Of a DNA stretch of 64,000 nucleotides, positions 35,585-44,818 are shown in pieces. How positions within the stretch are numbered: position 1 is the first letter of the stretch; each line of letters opens with the position of its first letter. The notes under the pieces were generated by a model. The model saw only the letters and a program-made list of their open reading frames with translations, did no database searches and was not told the DNA's origin. A program made the translations under genes and the position numbers. Source of the stretch: Methanocalculus taiwanensis (GTDB lineage: Archaea > Halobacteriota > Methanomicrobia > Methanomicrobiales > Methanocorpusculaceae); NCBI RefSeq assembly GCF_024372745.1, contig NZ_VOTZ01000006.1:1-64000 (forward strand), in the 5' to 3' direction.

Positions 35585-35899
35585 ATGCGTTTCTGCCCTG
35601 AATGTAAGAGCCTTATGATCGCCAGATCCGGACGTATGCACTGCCGGAGATGTGACTATTCTGAAGAGATAATCGACTCTGAATCCCTCAAAGTGACAAA
35701 TGCACGAGTTGAGAAAGAGATTGTCATTGTGGATGAAGAGGATGCAGTTGCAACCAAGCCGACCTGTGCTGTCCGATGCCCTGAGTGCGGTCACAACCTT
35801 GCATACTGGTGGCTCAGGCAGCTGCGATCCGCTGATGAGAGTGAAGTCCGGTTCTTCAGGTGTGTTGCCTGCTCGCACACCTGGAGAGAATATGACTGA
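35585..35899 (+). CDS. tfs: Transcription factor S (TFIIS/RPB9-like)
   Basis: A 104-residue transcript cleavage factor. The N-terminal zinc ribbon is CPECKSLM...CRRC (~3-25), then a linker, then the C-terminal zinc ribbon CPECGHNLAYWWLRQLRSADE...CVACSHTWREY. The acidic pair in the hairpin (S-ADE) needed to rescue backtracked RNA polymerase is present. An ATG at 35579 is in frame; TTTAA at 35556-35560 places a start site near 35582, favouring ATG 35585 (MRFCPEC) and a leaderless message. Confidence 0.9.
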   Translation: MRFCPECKSLMIARSGRMHCRRCDYSEEIIDSESLKVTNARVEKEIVIVDEEDAVATKPTCAVRCPECGHNLAYWWLRQLRSADESEVRFFRCVACSHTWREYD

Positions 35900-36054
35900 T
35901 TAACATCCATCGCTTCCCCTTTTGCCCGGGAAGAATCAAACCCGATTTATCATTTTGATTTCTGTTGGATATCAAAATACCATGTTTTTATACGATTACG
36001 GAGAAACCGATCTATCATTCTACACAATTAATCATGTCAATTTGGAGGAACCAC

Positions 36055-37941
36055 ATGTCCAATAAGCAGGTGACATTGAGCACAAAGAAATACATGCCCG
36101 ATCCAAACTATCGGAAAGAGGCGTGGTGCAAAGATGCAGAACACGCCTACCAGGGATATATCACCGATCCAGATGGATTCTGGGCACGAATTAGCCATGA
36201 GCTCGAATGGTTCCAGCCCTGGGAGACGGTGAAGGAGTGGCAGTACCCCTTTGCCCGATGGTTTATCAACGGAAAGACCAATGTCAGCTATAACTGCCTT
36301 GATCGGCATATCGCCGGACACCGCAGGAATAAGGTAGCCATCTTCTGGCAGGGCGACGATGGTTCGACACGAAGCCTGACATACTGGCAGCTGCTCCGTG
36401 AGGTTGAGCGGTTTGCAAACGGCTTAAAAAGCCTCGGTGTTGGAAAGGGCGATACCGTCTGTATCTATATGCCGAATGTTCCCGAGCAGATCATCGCAAT
36501 GCTTGCCTGTGCACGTATCGGGGCTGTTCATTCCGTTGTCTTTGCAGGATTTGGATCCGATGCCCTCCATGCACGGATCACCGGTGCCGGCGCCAAGGTC
36601 GTAATCACCGCCGATGCAAGTATCAGGCGTGGAAAGACAATCCCTCTCAAACCGATCCTTGAAGAGGCGCTGATCAATGCGACAAGTGTTGATCATGTCG
36701 TTGTGCTCAGGACCCAGACTCCAAAAATCAGCCTCCTCTCAGACTTTGAGAGAGATTTCTATGAGCTGATGGAGGAGAGCGATAAGAACTGTGCACCCGA
36801 ATCGATGGATGCAGAAGATCCGCTCTTCATCCTCTATACCTCCGGGACAACCGGACAGCCAAAGGGAATTGTCCATACAACCGGCGGGTACATGGTCGGA
36901 ACCTACTACACAAGCAAGTATGTCCTCGACATAAAAGACTCCGATGTCTACTGGTGTACAGCTGATCCGGGCTGGATCACCGGCCATTCCTATATCGTCT
37001 ATGGGCCGCTCCTGATGGGTGCAACCATCTTCATCACCGAAGGGACCCCGGACTACCCGGATGCAGGGATCTGGTGGAAGTATATTGAAAAATTCGGGAT
37101 ATCCATCATGTACACCGCCCCGACCGCTATCCGGATGTTCATGCGTTTTGGAGAGGAGTACCCGAACAGATATGACCTTTCCAGCCTCCGGCTCCTTGGT
37201 TCGGTCGGCGAGCCATTAAATCCCGAGGCATTTGAGTGGTTCTACCATACAATCGGGAAAGGCAAACTCCCGATTGTGGATACCTGGTGGCAGACCGAGA
37301 CCGGGATGCATATGATCACCACGATGATCGGCGAGCCGATGAAGCCCGGATTTGCCGGGAAGCCGATCCCGGGCATTCTCATCGATATCGTTGACAAAGA
37401 AGGAAAACCAGTACCGCCGGGGATATCCGGGCAGCTGATCATCAAAGAGCCATGGCCATCGATGGTGCGTATGGTGCACCAGAACGAGGAGCGCTACCGG
37501 CTATACTGGAGCGGCCCTGAGAACAGCTTCACTGCAAGCGATCTCGCGGTCCGTGACGAAGAGGGGTATGTCATGATCCTGGGCAGATCTGATGACCTGA
37601 TCATCGTCTCCGGGCATAATATCGGAACAGCTGAGGTCGAGAGCGCCCTTGTGGCTCACAAAGCTGTTGCCGAAGCAGCGGTCGTCGGCATCCCTGATGA
37701 GATGAAAGGCAACAGGATACTGGCATTTGTGCTTCTGAGAGAAGGGTTCATCGAGACACCGAAACTAAAGCAGGATCTTCTCTACCATGTGAGGATCACA
37801 CTTGGCCCGATTGCGGTCCCCTCCGAGATCAGGGTAGTCGACTCACTCCCAAAGACCCGTTCTGGCAAAATTATGAGAAGGGTGCTCCGTGCAACTGAGC
37901 TCGGCGAAGATCCAGGCGATCTCTCGACCATCGAAGAGTAA
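36055..37941 (+). CDS. acs: Acetyl-CoA synthetase (AMP-forming)
   Basis: A 628-residue adenylate-forming ligase that activates acetate (or propionate) to acyl-CoA. P-loop [12 protein letters not shown] (~260-271); [10 protein letters not shown] (~413-422) is the ACS acyl-pocket block; [25 protein letters not shown] (hinge, written here in part) and the acylation Lys in [11 protein letters not shown] (~604) are intact. The start is fixed by GGAGG at 36044-36048, six bases before the ATG; upstream in-frame ATGs lie before this site. For a methanogen of this group it would serve acetate assimilation. A TATA candidate TTTTTATA lies near 35984. Confidence 0.92.
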   Translation: MSNKQVTLSTKKYMPDPNYRKEAWCKDAEHAYQGYITDPDGFWARISHELEWFQPWETVKEWQYPFARWFINGKTNVSYNCLDRHIAGHRRNKVAIFWQGDDGSTRSLTYWQLLREVERFANGLKSLGVGKGDTVCIYMPNVPEQIIAMLACARIGAVHSVVFAGFGSDALHARITGAGAKVVITADASIRRGKTIPLKPILEEALINATSVDHVVVLRTQTPKISLLSDFERDFYELMEESDKNCAPESMDAEDPLFILYTSGTTGQPKGIVHTTGGYMVGTYYTSKYVLDIKDSDVYWCTADPGWITGHSYIVYGPLLMGATIFITEGTPDYPDAGIWWKYIEKFGISIMYTAPTAIRMFMRFGEEYPNRYDLSSLRLLGSVGEPLNPEAFEWFYHTIGKGKLPIVDTWWQTETGMHMITTMIGEPMKPGFAGKPIPGILIDIVDKEGKPVPPGISGQLIIKEPWPSMVRMVHQNEERYRLYWSGPENSFTASDLAVRDEEGYVMILGRSDDLIIVSGHNIGTAEVESALVAHKAVAEAAVVGIPDEMKGNRILAFVLLREGFIETPKLKQDLLYHVRITLGPIAVPSEIRVVDSLPKTRSGKIMRRVLRATELGEDPGDLSTIEE

Positions 37942-37970
37942 GCAGATCACCCTACTTTTTTCAGAATAGT

Positions 37971-37976
37971 TTATAT
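37971..37976 (+). promoter_or_regulatory. TATA box of tbp
   Basis: TTATAT about 26 bases before the tbp ATG, no Shine-Dalgarno between; predicts a leaderless tbp transcript and a site TBP itself would bind. Confidence 0.55.
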
Positions 37977-37999
37977 AGTGAATAGTAATAGTTATAAAC

Positions 38000-38560
38000 A
38001 TGACATTCAATCCCGAGGATTCGCTCAAGATTGAAAATATCGTAGCATCAGCCAAGGTGACTGAATCTCTTGATCTTCCCTCACTCGCAGCCGAGATAAA
38101 GGGTGCCGAATACAATAAGAAACGGTTCCCCGGAGTTGTGCTCAGGATGCAGGATCCAAAGATCGCCGCCCTCGTCTTTGGATCAGGAAAAGTGGTTCTG
38201 ACAGGTGCAAAAAGTATCGAGAGCTTAAACCGTGGCCTTGAGATCCTCGGAGGCCTTCTCAGGGACCTCAAAATCGATATACCTGACGAGCTGACCTATA
38301 AGATCCAGAATATCGTCACCTCCGCTGATCTTGGAACACCGATCAACTTAAACAAGATTGCTGTCGGTTTTAATCTCGACCGGATCGAGTATGAGCCTGA
38401 GCAGTTTCCAGGTCTTGTGTACCGGCTTGAGGAGCCAAAAGTCGTTGTCCTCCTCTTTGGATCGGGGAAACTGATCATCACCGGCGGAAAACAACCAGAA
38501 GATGCAAAAGGCGCAGTGAAGAAGATCCTAAACGATCTCTCGAATCTCGGGATGCTCTGA
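38000..38560 (+). CDS. tbp: TATA-box-binding protein
   Basis: A 186-residue TBP, the basal factor that bends promoter TATA DNA. The two direct repeats are plain: residues ~8-90 (IENIVASAKV, FPGVVLRMQDPKIAALVFGSGK) and ~99-181 (IQNIVTSADL, FPGLVYRLEEPKVVVLLFGSGK). The intercalating aromatic and hydrophobic positions are conserved in both halves. Length is normal. It lies 58 bases after acs and ~110 before the HTH regulator, on the same strand but with its own TATA box. Confidence 0.97.
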   Translation: MTFNPEDSLKIENIVASAKVTESLDLPSLAAEIKGAEYNKKRFPGVVLRMQDPKIAALVFGSGKVVLTGAKSIESLNRGLEILGGLLRDLKIDIPDELTYKIQNIVTSADLGTPINLNKIAVGFNLDRIEYEPEQFPGLVYRLEEPKVVVLLFGSGKLIITGGKQPEDAKGAVKKILNDLSNLGML

Positions 38561-38668
38561 ATCCTAAAATCCTTATTTTTCACATTGCTCACCAGCTATA
38601 AGCGGGAGAGTATTAGGAGATCTTTTATATTATCAATAATAAATAATGATGTATACGGAGTTATTACA

Positions 38669-39046
38669 ATGGAACCTGGAGTATTCGGAACGCTTACACC
38701 AAAACAGGAAGAGCTCGTCAACCTGCTGAATGGGATCGGGATGAAGAGAAATGTGGCAAAAGTCCTCGTTTTTCTCTCAGATCTGCCTGAGGCAAGCTCA
38801 CGGGAGATCGAACGCGGCACTGATCTCAGGCAGCCAGAAGTAAGTATCGCTATGCGTGACTTAAAAGAGCATGAATGGGTGAACTGCCGGGAGAGCAAGA
38901 CTGAAAATAAGGGGCGGCCGGTTAAGATCTATTCCATTGCCCTTGGGTTAAATGAGATAACCAATATCCTGGAAGAGAAGAAACGGCAGGAAGCCGAATC
39001 CCAGATAACAATGATCAACCGGATGCGCGAATGCATCGAATCCTAA
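38669..39046 (+). CDS. Winged-helix transcriptional regulator
   Basis: A 125-residue DNA-binding protein. Residues ~8-75 form a winged helix: AKVLVFLSDLPEASSREIER, then the recognition helix QPEVSIAMRDLKEHEWV and a wing with RESKTENKGRPVKIYSIA. This is the TrmB/ArsR-like arrangement. A C-terminal helical segment (EITNILEEKKRQEAESQITM) could dimerise. No ligand domain. GGAG at 38657-38660 and a TATA-like TTTTATAT near 38620 favour ATG 38669 over the in-frame ATG at 38585. Its stop overlaps the convergent rpiA by four bases. Confidence 0.8.
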   Translation: MEPGVFGTLTPKQEELVNLLNGIGMKRNVAKVLVFLSDLPEASSREIERGTDLRQPEVSIAMRDLKEHEWVNCRESKTENKGRPVKIYSIALGLNEITNILEEKKRQEAESQITMINRMRECIES

Positions 39047-39705
39047 TATTCCTTTTTACCGACAATCAGTTTTGTCTTTTTGATATACCGGGTGAATAGT
39101 CCGGATTCGACGATCCCGGGAATACATGCGAGTGTTCTTTCGAGCTTTGCAGGCGACGGGATCTCCCTGAAGGTGCAGTCAATGATGATGTTCCCGTTAT
39201 CAGAGATGACCGGGCCGTCTTTTCCGGATCCTGTCCTGATCTCCCCTTTGCCACCAATATCGGTCAGCCTCCGGAGAACCGGCATACATGCAAACGGCAG
39301 CACCTCGACTGGAACCGCACCGCTGAGGGCCTGGACGCACTTTGACTCATCAACAATCACGATGAAGGTATCTGCTGCATCTGCAACGCACTTCTCCCTG
39401 AGATGAGCACCGCCACGGCCTTTGATCATCATCAGCCCGGGATCGACCTGATCAGCGCCATCGATCGCCAGATTGAGGCGTGGATGTGCATCAAGAGTGG
39501 TGAGAGGTATATCCATTTCGACTGCCCTGTATGCAGCCTGGTGGGATGTCGGGACTCCCAGGATATTCAGGCCTTCTTCTACAATCCGTTCCTGGATGCG
39601 TTCCATCGCATACAGTACAGTGGAGCCGGTTCCGATACCGATCACATCACCGTCACGGACACAGTCTGCTGCCCTGTATCCTGCTTCCTGCTTGGCTCTA
39701 TCCAT
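39043..39705 (-). CDS. rpiA: Ribose-5-phosphate isomerase A
   Basis: A 220-residue isomerase interconverting ribose 5-phosphate and ribulose 5-phosphate. Signature blocks are GIGTGSTVLYAM (~22-33), DGADQVDPGLMMIKGRGGAHLREK (~81-104) and DESKCVQALSGAVPVEVLPFA (~117-137), containing the catalytic Asp, Glu and Lys positions. Length is typical for archaea. It is 28 bases downstream of surE on the same strand. Confidence 0.93.
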   Translation of the reverse strand: MDRAKQEAGYRAADCVRDGDVIGIGTGSTVLYAMERIQERIVEEGLNILGVPTSHQAAYRAVEMDIPLTTLDAHPRLNLAIDGADQVDPGLMMIKGRGGAHLREKCVADAADTFIVIVDESKCVQALSGAVPVEVLPFACMPVLRRLTDIGGKGEIRTGSGKDGPVISDNGNIIIDCTFREIPSPAKLERTLACIPGIVESGLFTRYIKKTKLIVGKKEY

Positions 39706-39733
39706 ATGAACAGGTATGATGTGCGTGGGGTAT

Positions 39734-40525
39734 CTATCTTGTTATGTACGGGAACTGTTTCTGTACCTGATCGAATGCGGCAGGTGCGGTGCAGTCCAGT
39801 GTCACGGGAGTCAGCGAGATCCTGCCCTGCCGGACCGCATGGACATCGGTTCCCTCTTCGGCATCCTCGACAAAAGGACCATCGATCCAGTAGTACGGCC
39901 TCCCCCTCGGGTCGAACCGCTCCTCGACCCCGGTATGGAAGAGCTTATGTGCAAGCCGGGTCACCTCGTACCCGCCACGGATTTCGGACGGAATGTTGAC
40001 GTTTAAGACATTGCACTCTTGCGGGAATCCCTGATCCAGGATTCGGGAACAGACATCCGTGACGATATGACCGATCGATTCATCTTCAAGAAGAGCTGAT
40101 CGCGGATCATCGAACTTTCTCCCCTGATCGCTCACCTGGAGGGAGAAGGCAACCGCGGGCGTTCCCTGGTTTGCAGCCTCAAGTGCAGCACCGACGGTGC
40201 CCGAGGTCATGATCGACTCAAAACTGAGGTTCTCCCCGATATTGATCCCGGAGACGACGAGATCGGGTTTCAGCTTCAGGGCATACAGCCCGATGATCAC
40301 AGCATCGGTCGGCTTTCCATCGACCGCGTAAGCAGGGGAGCCATTAATATTCACCTTATGCACCCGGATCGGCTCAAAGATGGAGATCGATCTCCCCACC
40401 GCGCTCTGCTGGGTGGAGGGGGCGACAACCGCCACATCAGCAATATCCGAGAGGGCTGTATATGCAGCCCATAACCCGGCTGATGAGACGCCATCGTCGT
40501 TTGTCAGCAGGACAGTCGGTTTCAT
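39734..40525 (-). CDS. surE: 5'/3'-nucleotidase SurE
   Basis: A 263-residue metal-dependent nucleotidase. The family N-terminus LLTNDDGVSSAGL (~5-17, Asp-Asp metal ligands) is followed by APSTQQSAVGRSIS (~35-48), VDGKPTDAV (~68) and SGINIGENL (~92-100), which provides the conserved Asn. It dephosphorylates nucleoside monophosphates. Upstream gene of the surE-rpiA pair; divergent from mfnD. Confidence 0.93.
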   Translation of the reverse strand: MKPTVLLTNDDGVSSAGLWAAYTALSDIADVAVVAPSTQQSAVGRSISIFEPIRVHKVNINGSPAYAVDGKPTDAVIIGLYALKLKPDLVVSGINIGENLSFESIMTSGTVGAALEAANQGTPAVAFSLQVSDQGRKFDDPRSALLEDESIGHIVTDVCSRILDQGFPQECNVLNVNIPSEIRGGYEVTRLAHKLFHTGVEERFDPRGRPYYWIDGPFVEDAEEGTDVHAVRQGRISLTPVTLDCTAPAAFDQVQKQFPYITR

Positions 40526-40603
40526 GTTTATGAGTCGTCATCAGGGGGAGAAATACTCTCGTATCGGGAAACCTCTTCTCCGTATGGGATCAACCTTTTC
40601 CGC

Positions 40604-41488
40604 ATGAAGGTACTCCTCGCAGAGTATACGCTGCACCATGATCCAGAGCTCGCACCAGAAGGCGAAGCGATGCTGAAGACGCTGAAGCGTAGTTTCGAAC
40701 ACCTGGGATACGAGGTTGTCTCTCCGGGAGATGGAGATTTCGGGAATGAGATCGAACGCCTTGCTCCCGACTGCCGGTATGGGCTCGTGATCGCACCCGA
40801 TCATCTCCTTGCAGAATTCACCCGCAGAATGGAAGGATCCACCCATAATGTAGGAACAGACAGCACCAATGCAGCCGTCTGTGCCAATAAGCGGCTTACC
40901 GGGCGGCTTCTTGCCGAGCATGGCATCGATGTGCCACAGGAGGTATCATCCGGGATGAGGGTGATCAAGCCGATCAGGGGATCGGGATCGGTGAATGTCC
41001 GTATTGCTGATGAAGAGCCGTGTGAGGGAGAGTTTGGCCAGGAGATCCTCACAGGCGATCTTCTCTCCGTCTCGGTGATCGGATCCCGCGTTGTCGGTGA
41101 TGCATGCAGCTTCTATTCCGGAGCGCCTCCATTTATTTTGGCGATCAACCGGCAGATGATCGGGAAGAATGGCAGCAGGATCATCTACTGCGGCGGAGAG
41201 ACCCCGGTGGATCACCCCCGGGCAGAGGAGATTAAAGAGATAGCAAAGAAAGTGCTCACAACTCTCGGCTGCCAGGGATACATCGGCATCGATATGATTG
41301 TCGGGGACAGGATCACCGTGATCGATGTCAATCCCCGGATCACCACAAGCATGATCGGGATAGCCGAGGTGATGGAGGAGGAGATCGCTGATCTCCTGAT
41401 CAAGGCATCCGAAGGCGTAGAGCTCGAGCCTGTCCATCTGAAGGGAACGGTCACTTTCGATACCCACGGAGGGATCACCAGGCAATGA
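40604..41488 (+). CDS. mfnD: Tyramine-L-glutamate ligase MfnD (ATP-grasp)
   Basis: A 294-residue ATP-grasp ligase. The start MKVLLAEYTLHHDPELAPEG, the lysine-rich ATP lid region MRVIKPIRGSGSVNV (~121-135), EILTGDLLSVSVIG (~146) and the metal-binding IDVNPRITTS (~244-253) fit MfnD, which joins glutamate to tyramine in methanofuran biosynthesis. The adjacent overlapping mfnF supports the assignment. A general ATP-grasp ligase of another pathway is the alternative. Confidence 0.8.
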   Translation: MKVLLAEYTLHHDPELAPEGEAMLKTLKRSFEHLGYEVVSPGDGDFGNEIERLAPDCRYGLVIAPDHLLAEFTRRMEGSTHNVGTDSTNAAVCANKRLTGRLLAEHGIDVPQEVSSGMRVIKPIRGSGSVNVRIADEEPCEGEFGQEILTGDLLSVSVIGSRVVGDACSFYSGAPPFILAINRQMIGKNGSRIIYCGGETPVDHPRAEEIKEIAKKVLTTLGCQGYIGIDMIVGDRITVIDVNPRITTSMIGIAEVMEEEIADLLIKASEGVELEPVHLKGTVTFDTHGGITRQ

Positions 41489-42393
41489 TCGGGATCGATA
41501 TCGGAGGGGCAAACACCAAGATCGTAAACGGCGATGAGGTGATCATCCGGTACTGTCCGCTCTGGAAAGAGGCGCCTATCACTGAGATCCTCTCTGATTT
41601 TGATGGCGAGGCAGCTGTTGTGATGAGCGGAGAGCTTGCGGACTGTTTCCATTCGAAGGCTGAGGGGATTTCTTTCATCGTCAACGCGGTTCTCGATGTT
41701 CTTCCTGAGGCGCGGTTTTATGGTACAGACGGGCGGTTCCATACACATCCGGTGCCCGAACTTGCCGCTGCAAACTGGCTCGCGTCTGCCGATCTCCTCA
41801 GGGAGCGGTATGCCGGCTATGTGCTGATAGATTTTGGAAGTACAACTGCCGATATTATACCGCTCTCTCCCTTCGACGAGCTGCTGGGACAGACCGATCT
41901 CTCCCGCCTCAGGAAGGGCTATCTCATCTACTGCGGGATGCTCAGGACACCGGTTGCCTCGCTTCTTCGTTCGGTTGTAATCGAGGGGGAGGATACTCCC
42001 CTCTCGACCGAGTACTTTGCATCTGCTGGTGATGCACATCTGGCTCTCGGCCATATCACCCCTCTGGAGTATACGGTTCCGACACCGGATGGAAAAGAGG
42101 CGACCCGTGAGCTGAGCCTTGCACGCCTCGCCCGCTCCGTCTGTGCAGACCCCGACGAGATCGGTGAGGCAGGGGCAGTGGCGATTGCAGAGGCTTTCTG
42201 GAAGGCTGAGCAAAGCCTTATTGAAAAGTCGCTGAAGAGGATCGGGAAGCGGCCGCTGCTTGCCGGGGGGATCGGATCACGCCTTATACGCGATACATTC
42301 GGGGGTATTGATCTCTTCGATGAGATGGGACACTTTGCAGACGCACTCCCGGCATATGCGGTGAGAGAAGTGGCAGAACGAAAGGGCACCTGA
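41485..42393 (+). CDS. mfnF: Methanofuran biosynthesis protein MfnF
   Basis: A 302-residue protein of the ASKHA/hydantoinase-like fold that couples the aminomethylfuran phosphate to gamma-glutamyltyramine in methanofuran assembly. Marks: MIGIDIGGANTKIV at the N-terminus (phosphate loop), VLIDFGSTTADIIPL (~113-127, second phosphate loop) and PLLAGGIGSRLI (~254-265, adenosine-type motif). The family was earlier labelled 'H4MPT-linked C1 transfer pathway protein'. ATGA overlap with mfnD shows coupled translation. Confidence 0.82.
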   Translation: MIGIDIGGANTKIVNGDEVIIRYCPLWKEAPITEILSDFDGEAAVVMSGELADCFHSKAEGISFIVNAVLDVLPEARFYGTDGRFHTHPVPELAAANWLASADLLRERYAGYVLIDFGSTTADIIPLSPFDELLGQTDLSRLRKGYLIYCGMLRTPVASLLRSVVIEGEDTPLSTEYFASAGDAHLALGHITPLEYTVPTPDGKEATRELSLARLARSVCADPDEIGEAGAVAIAEAFWKAEQSLIEKSLKRIGKRPLLAGGIGSRLIRDTFGGIDLFDEMGHFADALPAYAVREVAERKGT

Positions 42394-42437
42394 TCCCGCT
42401 CCTCCTCCCTGCCGGATTGGCTGCGATCACGGCACCC

Positions 42438-43076
42438 TCATCTCTCCTCAGGTATCAGTTCTTCTTCTATTCTTTCCCTATCATCTTTTTTCAGGGGGCG
42501 GGGAAATGCCCCCTTTGCGTATGGAAGGCCAAGGGCGGCGAGCAGTTCTGCCCCTTTGACAGAACGCCCCTCTGCGATGAGGCCTGAGAGGGAGAGGATC
42601 CGGGTTGGAACCGGGATACCATACATTTCTGTAGAATGGACAGAGAAGCGTGGCGCATAATTCCTGACAGTGCCCCGGTCGATCCTGATGCCAAGCGCCT
42701 GAAGCAGGCGGGCGGTTTTATTGTAGGGGTGTTTTTGGGCGATAGCAACAGCCAGATCGACGATTACAACTCCATGGCGGGTATCGGGATAGAACGGCTC
42801 ATCCGCATACCAGAGTCTCCCGCACCCGGTGCAGCGGTACCGTGCCACCTTCACATATACCGGTTTTAAGGCTTCATTTTCAAGAAGGGTTGCAAACCGT
42901 TTCTGTTTGAGATCGTGCCGCCGGAGAGGGGAGGCACATACCCTGCATTGTGGGGATATGTGGGTGAATTCAACTCCATCAAAGAGGGTTATTGCCGACT
43001 GCACCATCTGTGACAGAAAGGGGGGAATCATCTGTTTCCGGACCATCAGCAGCTCACGTACCAAAGCATAGGGCAC
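42438..43076 (-). CDS. Zinc-ribbon/HTH protein resembling a transposase N-terminus
   Basis: A 212-residue protein I do not recognise by name. Residues ~42-95 make a double zinc ribbon (CRVCASPL...YRCTGCGRLWY). The next stretch, PYNKTARLLQALGIRIDRGTVRNYAPRF (given here in outline), looks like the HTH that follows the zinc ribbon in several DDE transposases. No DDE catalytic domain follows; instead a short C-terminal tail ends in acidic residues. It could be a domesticated, truncated transposase or a regulator. Single gene, convergent with mfnF. Codon use looks like its neighbours. Confidence 0.6.
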   Translation of the reverse strand: MPYALVRELLMVRKQMIPPFLSQMVQSAITLFDGVEFTHISPQCRVCASPLRRHDLKQKRFATLLENEALKPVYVKVARYRCTGCGRLWYADEPFYPDTRHGVVIVDLAVAIAQKHPYNKTARLLQALGIRIDRGTVRNYAPRFSVHSTEMYGIPVPTRILSLSGLIAEGRSVKGAELLAALGLPYAKGAFPRPLKKDDRERIEEELIPEER

Positions 43077-43399
43077 AGGGGTAGATAATCTGTGTTATAG
43101 AAAGGAGGTATTCTGCGCGCAAGCGGAAATATGCCTGAAATGGCGATCGGAATGATCGAAATCGGGGAGGCTAACTGTACGCAATATAAACAAAATGGTT
43201 AAGGTTTTCAATACAACTCACGGAACTATTTATAGTTTGCCTAAAACAGCCATTATCATTCGTCTGAATACAAACTGCTACCAGAAACTATTTAGAAATG
43301 TTTTAATATCTTACCTTAAAATCATCAACTATGCCTATTCCGAAATGATCAGTTCGTTTCGGGGGATAGGTAGGACATTTAAAAGAGGTGTGTAGAAAT
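43077..43399 (+). promoter_or_regulatory. fdhC promoter and long leader
   Basis: A gene-free AT-rich region of 323 bases. CTATTTATAG at 43226-43235 is a good TATA box, which would start transcription near 43256 and leave a leader of about 145 bases before fdhC. GAGGTG at 43384-43389 is the fdhC Shine-Dalgarno. The leader contains no recognised riboswitch. Confidence 0.5.
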
Positions 43400-44257
43400 A
43401 TGGTATTTCATCCTCCAGTGCAGATTGTTGCAAAGGCGGGAGATGCAGGCAAGTATAAGGTAGGCCTGCCCGCCTGGAACATGATCATGCGTGGATTTAT
43501 GTCCGGGGCATATATCGCTATGGGAGCAGGTCTTGCTACAGTCACTAGCACAGGCGTTGCAGATTTCCTTGGCCCCGGCTTTGCAGCACTCGTTCGTGGT
43601 GCTGTCTTCCCTGTCGGACTTATTATCACAATCCTGACAGGTGCAGAGCTGTTTACCGGCGACGCAATGCTCGCTCCAATGGCTGCCTTTATCCATAAGA
43701 TCAGCTGGATGCAGGTTCTGAATCTCTGGGTCTGGGTCTATATTGGAAACTTTATTGGATCTGTCGTTTATGCGTATATTATGGCATACGGCCCGTACAC
43801 AAGCTGGGATGCAGCTGGTGCAGTCACCGTAAACGCCTTTGGTATGACGGCGTTAGGAATAGCCAAAGGAAAGGTATCCTATGTCGGTGGAGCCGCGATG
43901 TGGTCACTCTTCCTGAAGGCTATCGGTTGTAACTGGCTTGTCAACCTGGCTGTTCTGCTCGGTATATGCGCAGACGACGCTGTCGGCAAGTTCTTCGGAA
44001 TCTGGTTCCCGATCATGGCTTTCGTCTCCAGCGGACTCGAACACAGTATCGCGAATATGATGTTCATCCCTGCAGGGATATTCGTGAATGGGCTCTTAGG
44101 TCCCGAACACGCATCCTATGTCGCTAATCTGTCCTGGGTCACCATGTGGACGAACAACGTCATACTTGTCACAATAGGCAACATTGTTGGCGGTTTATTA
44201 TTCGTTGGTGTCATCTACTGGGTAGCATTCCGCAAAGAGATCGCGGCACTGAAGTAA
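43400..44257 (+). CDS. fdhC: Formate channel/transporter FdhC
   Basis: A 285-residue member of the formate/nitrite transporter family with six TM helices. Signature segments are MRGFMSGAYIAMGAG (~30-44), PVGLIITILTGAELFTGDAML (helix 2-3 with the omega-loop region), NWLVNLAVLL (~181) and SGLEHSIANMMFIPAG (~216-231), which carries the conserved gating His. It brings formate in for methanogenesis. ATG 43400 (MVFHPPVQ) is preferred to the in-frame ATG 43388, which lies in the GAGGTG ribosome site. No formate dehydrogenase gene is adjacent. Confidence 0.92.
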   Translation: MVFHPPVQIVAKAGDAGKYKVGLPAWNMIMRGFMSGAYIAMGAGLATVTSTGVADFLGPGFAALVRGAVFPVGLIITILTGAELFTGDAMLAPMAAFIHKISWMQVLNLWVWVYIGNFIGSVVYAYIMAYGPYTSWDAAGAVTVNAFGMTALGIAKGKVSYVGGAAMWSLFLKAIGCNWLVNLAVLLGICADDAVGKFFGIWFPIMAFVSSGLEHSIANMMFIPAGIFVNGLLGPEHASYVANLSWVTMWTNNVILVTIGNIVGGLLFVGVIYWVAFRKEIAALK

Positions 44258-44277
44258 GTAGCTGGTAGTGTTATCAC

Positions 44278-44817
44278 ATGAAGATTGGAAATATAACGGT
44301 TAGAGTGACGATCGTCCATCTGGGCGTCTTCCTCTTCTTCACCGCTATTTTCCTCTTCTCAATTTTTACATCAGGTGACTTTCGGATGCTCCTCTGGGGC
44401 ATCCCGACACTGATACTCATTCTCACCATTCCAATGGCAATGAATTACATGAGCCAGAGCCATTACCGAAGCCTGCGGCCAATGTATGAGGCAGAAGCAA
44501 AGCCGATCCGGGCAAACCAGATCAGCGAGGCGATGATGGGGAAGGTCGTTCGGTATGAAGGTCTCATTGAACATGTTCACTTCAAATTCCTCAACAGACC
44601 ACAGTACGTCATTGCAGATCGGACCGGAGAGGCATCTGTGAAGATGTTCACGTCCCCTGAGGAAGATGTTGGGAAGGGGGATGTGGTGGAAGTGCTTGGG
44701 TCAATTATGCGCAGGTACATCATCACCGGTGATCCGGTCATCAATTGCGTTTCCATTCGAAAGAAAGTGAAGGAAACACAGGCTGAACCGGAGAAGAAAG
44801 AGAAGAAGAAGAGATAA
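44278..44817 (+). CDS. Two-TM protein with cytoplasmic OB-fold domain
   Basis: A 179-residue protein: two TM helices (~12-30 and ~37-56) followed by a soluble region (~75-165) with EGLIEHVHFKFLNRPQYVIA and EASVKMFTSPEEDVGKGDVV, the strand order of an OB-fold nucleic-acid or ligand-binding domain. The tail is Lys/Glu-rich (EKKEKKKR). Such proteins are annotated 'nucleotide-binding protein' in Methanomicrobiales. It is 20 bases after fdhC and may be co-transcribed. Function unknown. Converges with herA almost stop-to-stop. Confidence 0.7.
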   Translation: MKIGNITVRVTIVHLGVFLFFTAIFLFSIFTSGDFRMLLWGIPTLILILTIPMAMNYMSQSHYRSLRPMYEAEAKPIRANQISEAMMGKVVRYEGLIEHVHFKFLNRPQYVIADRTGEASVKMFTSPEEDVGKGDVVEVLGSIMRRYIITGDPVINCVSIRKKVKETQAEPEKKEKKKR

Positions 44818-44818
44818 T

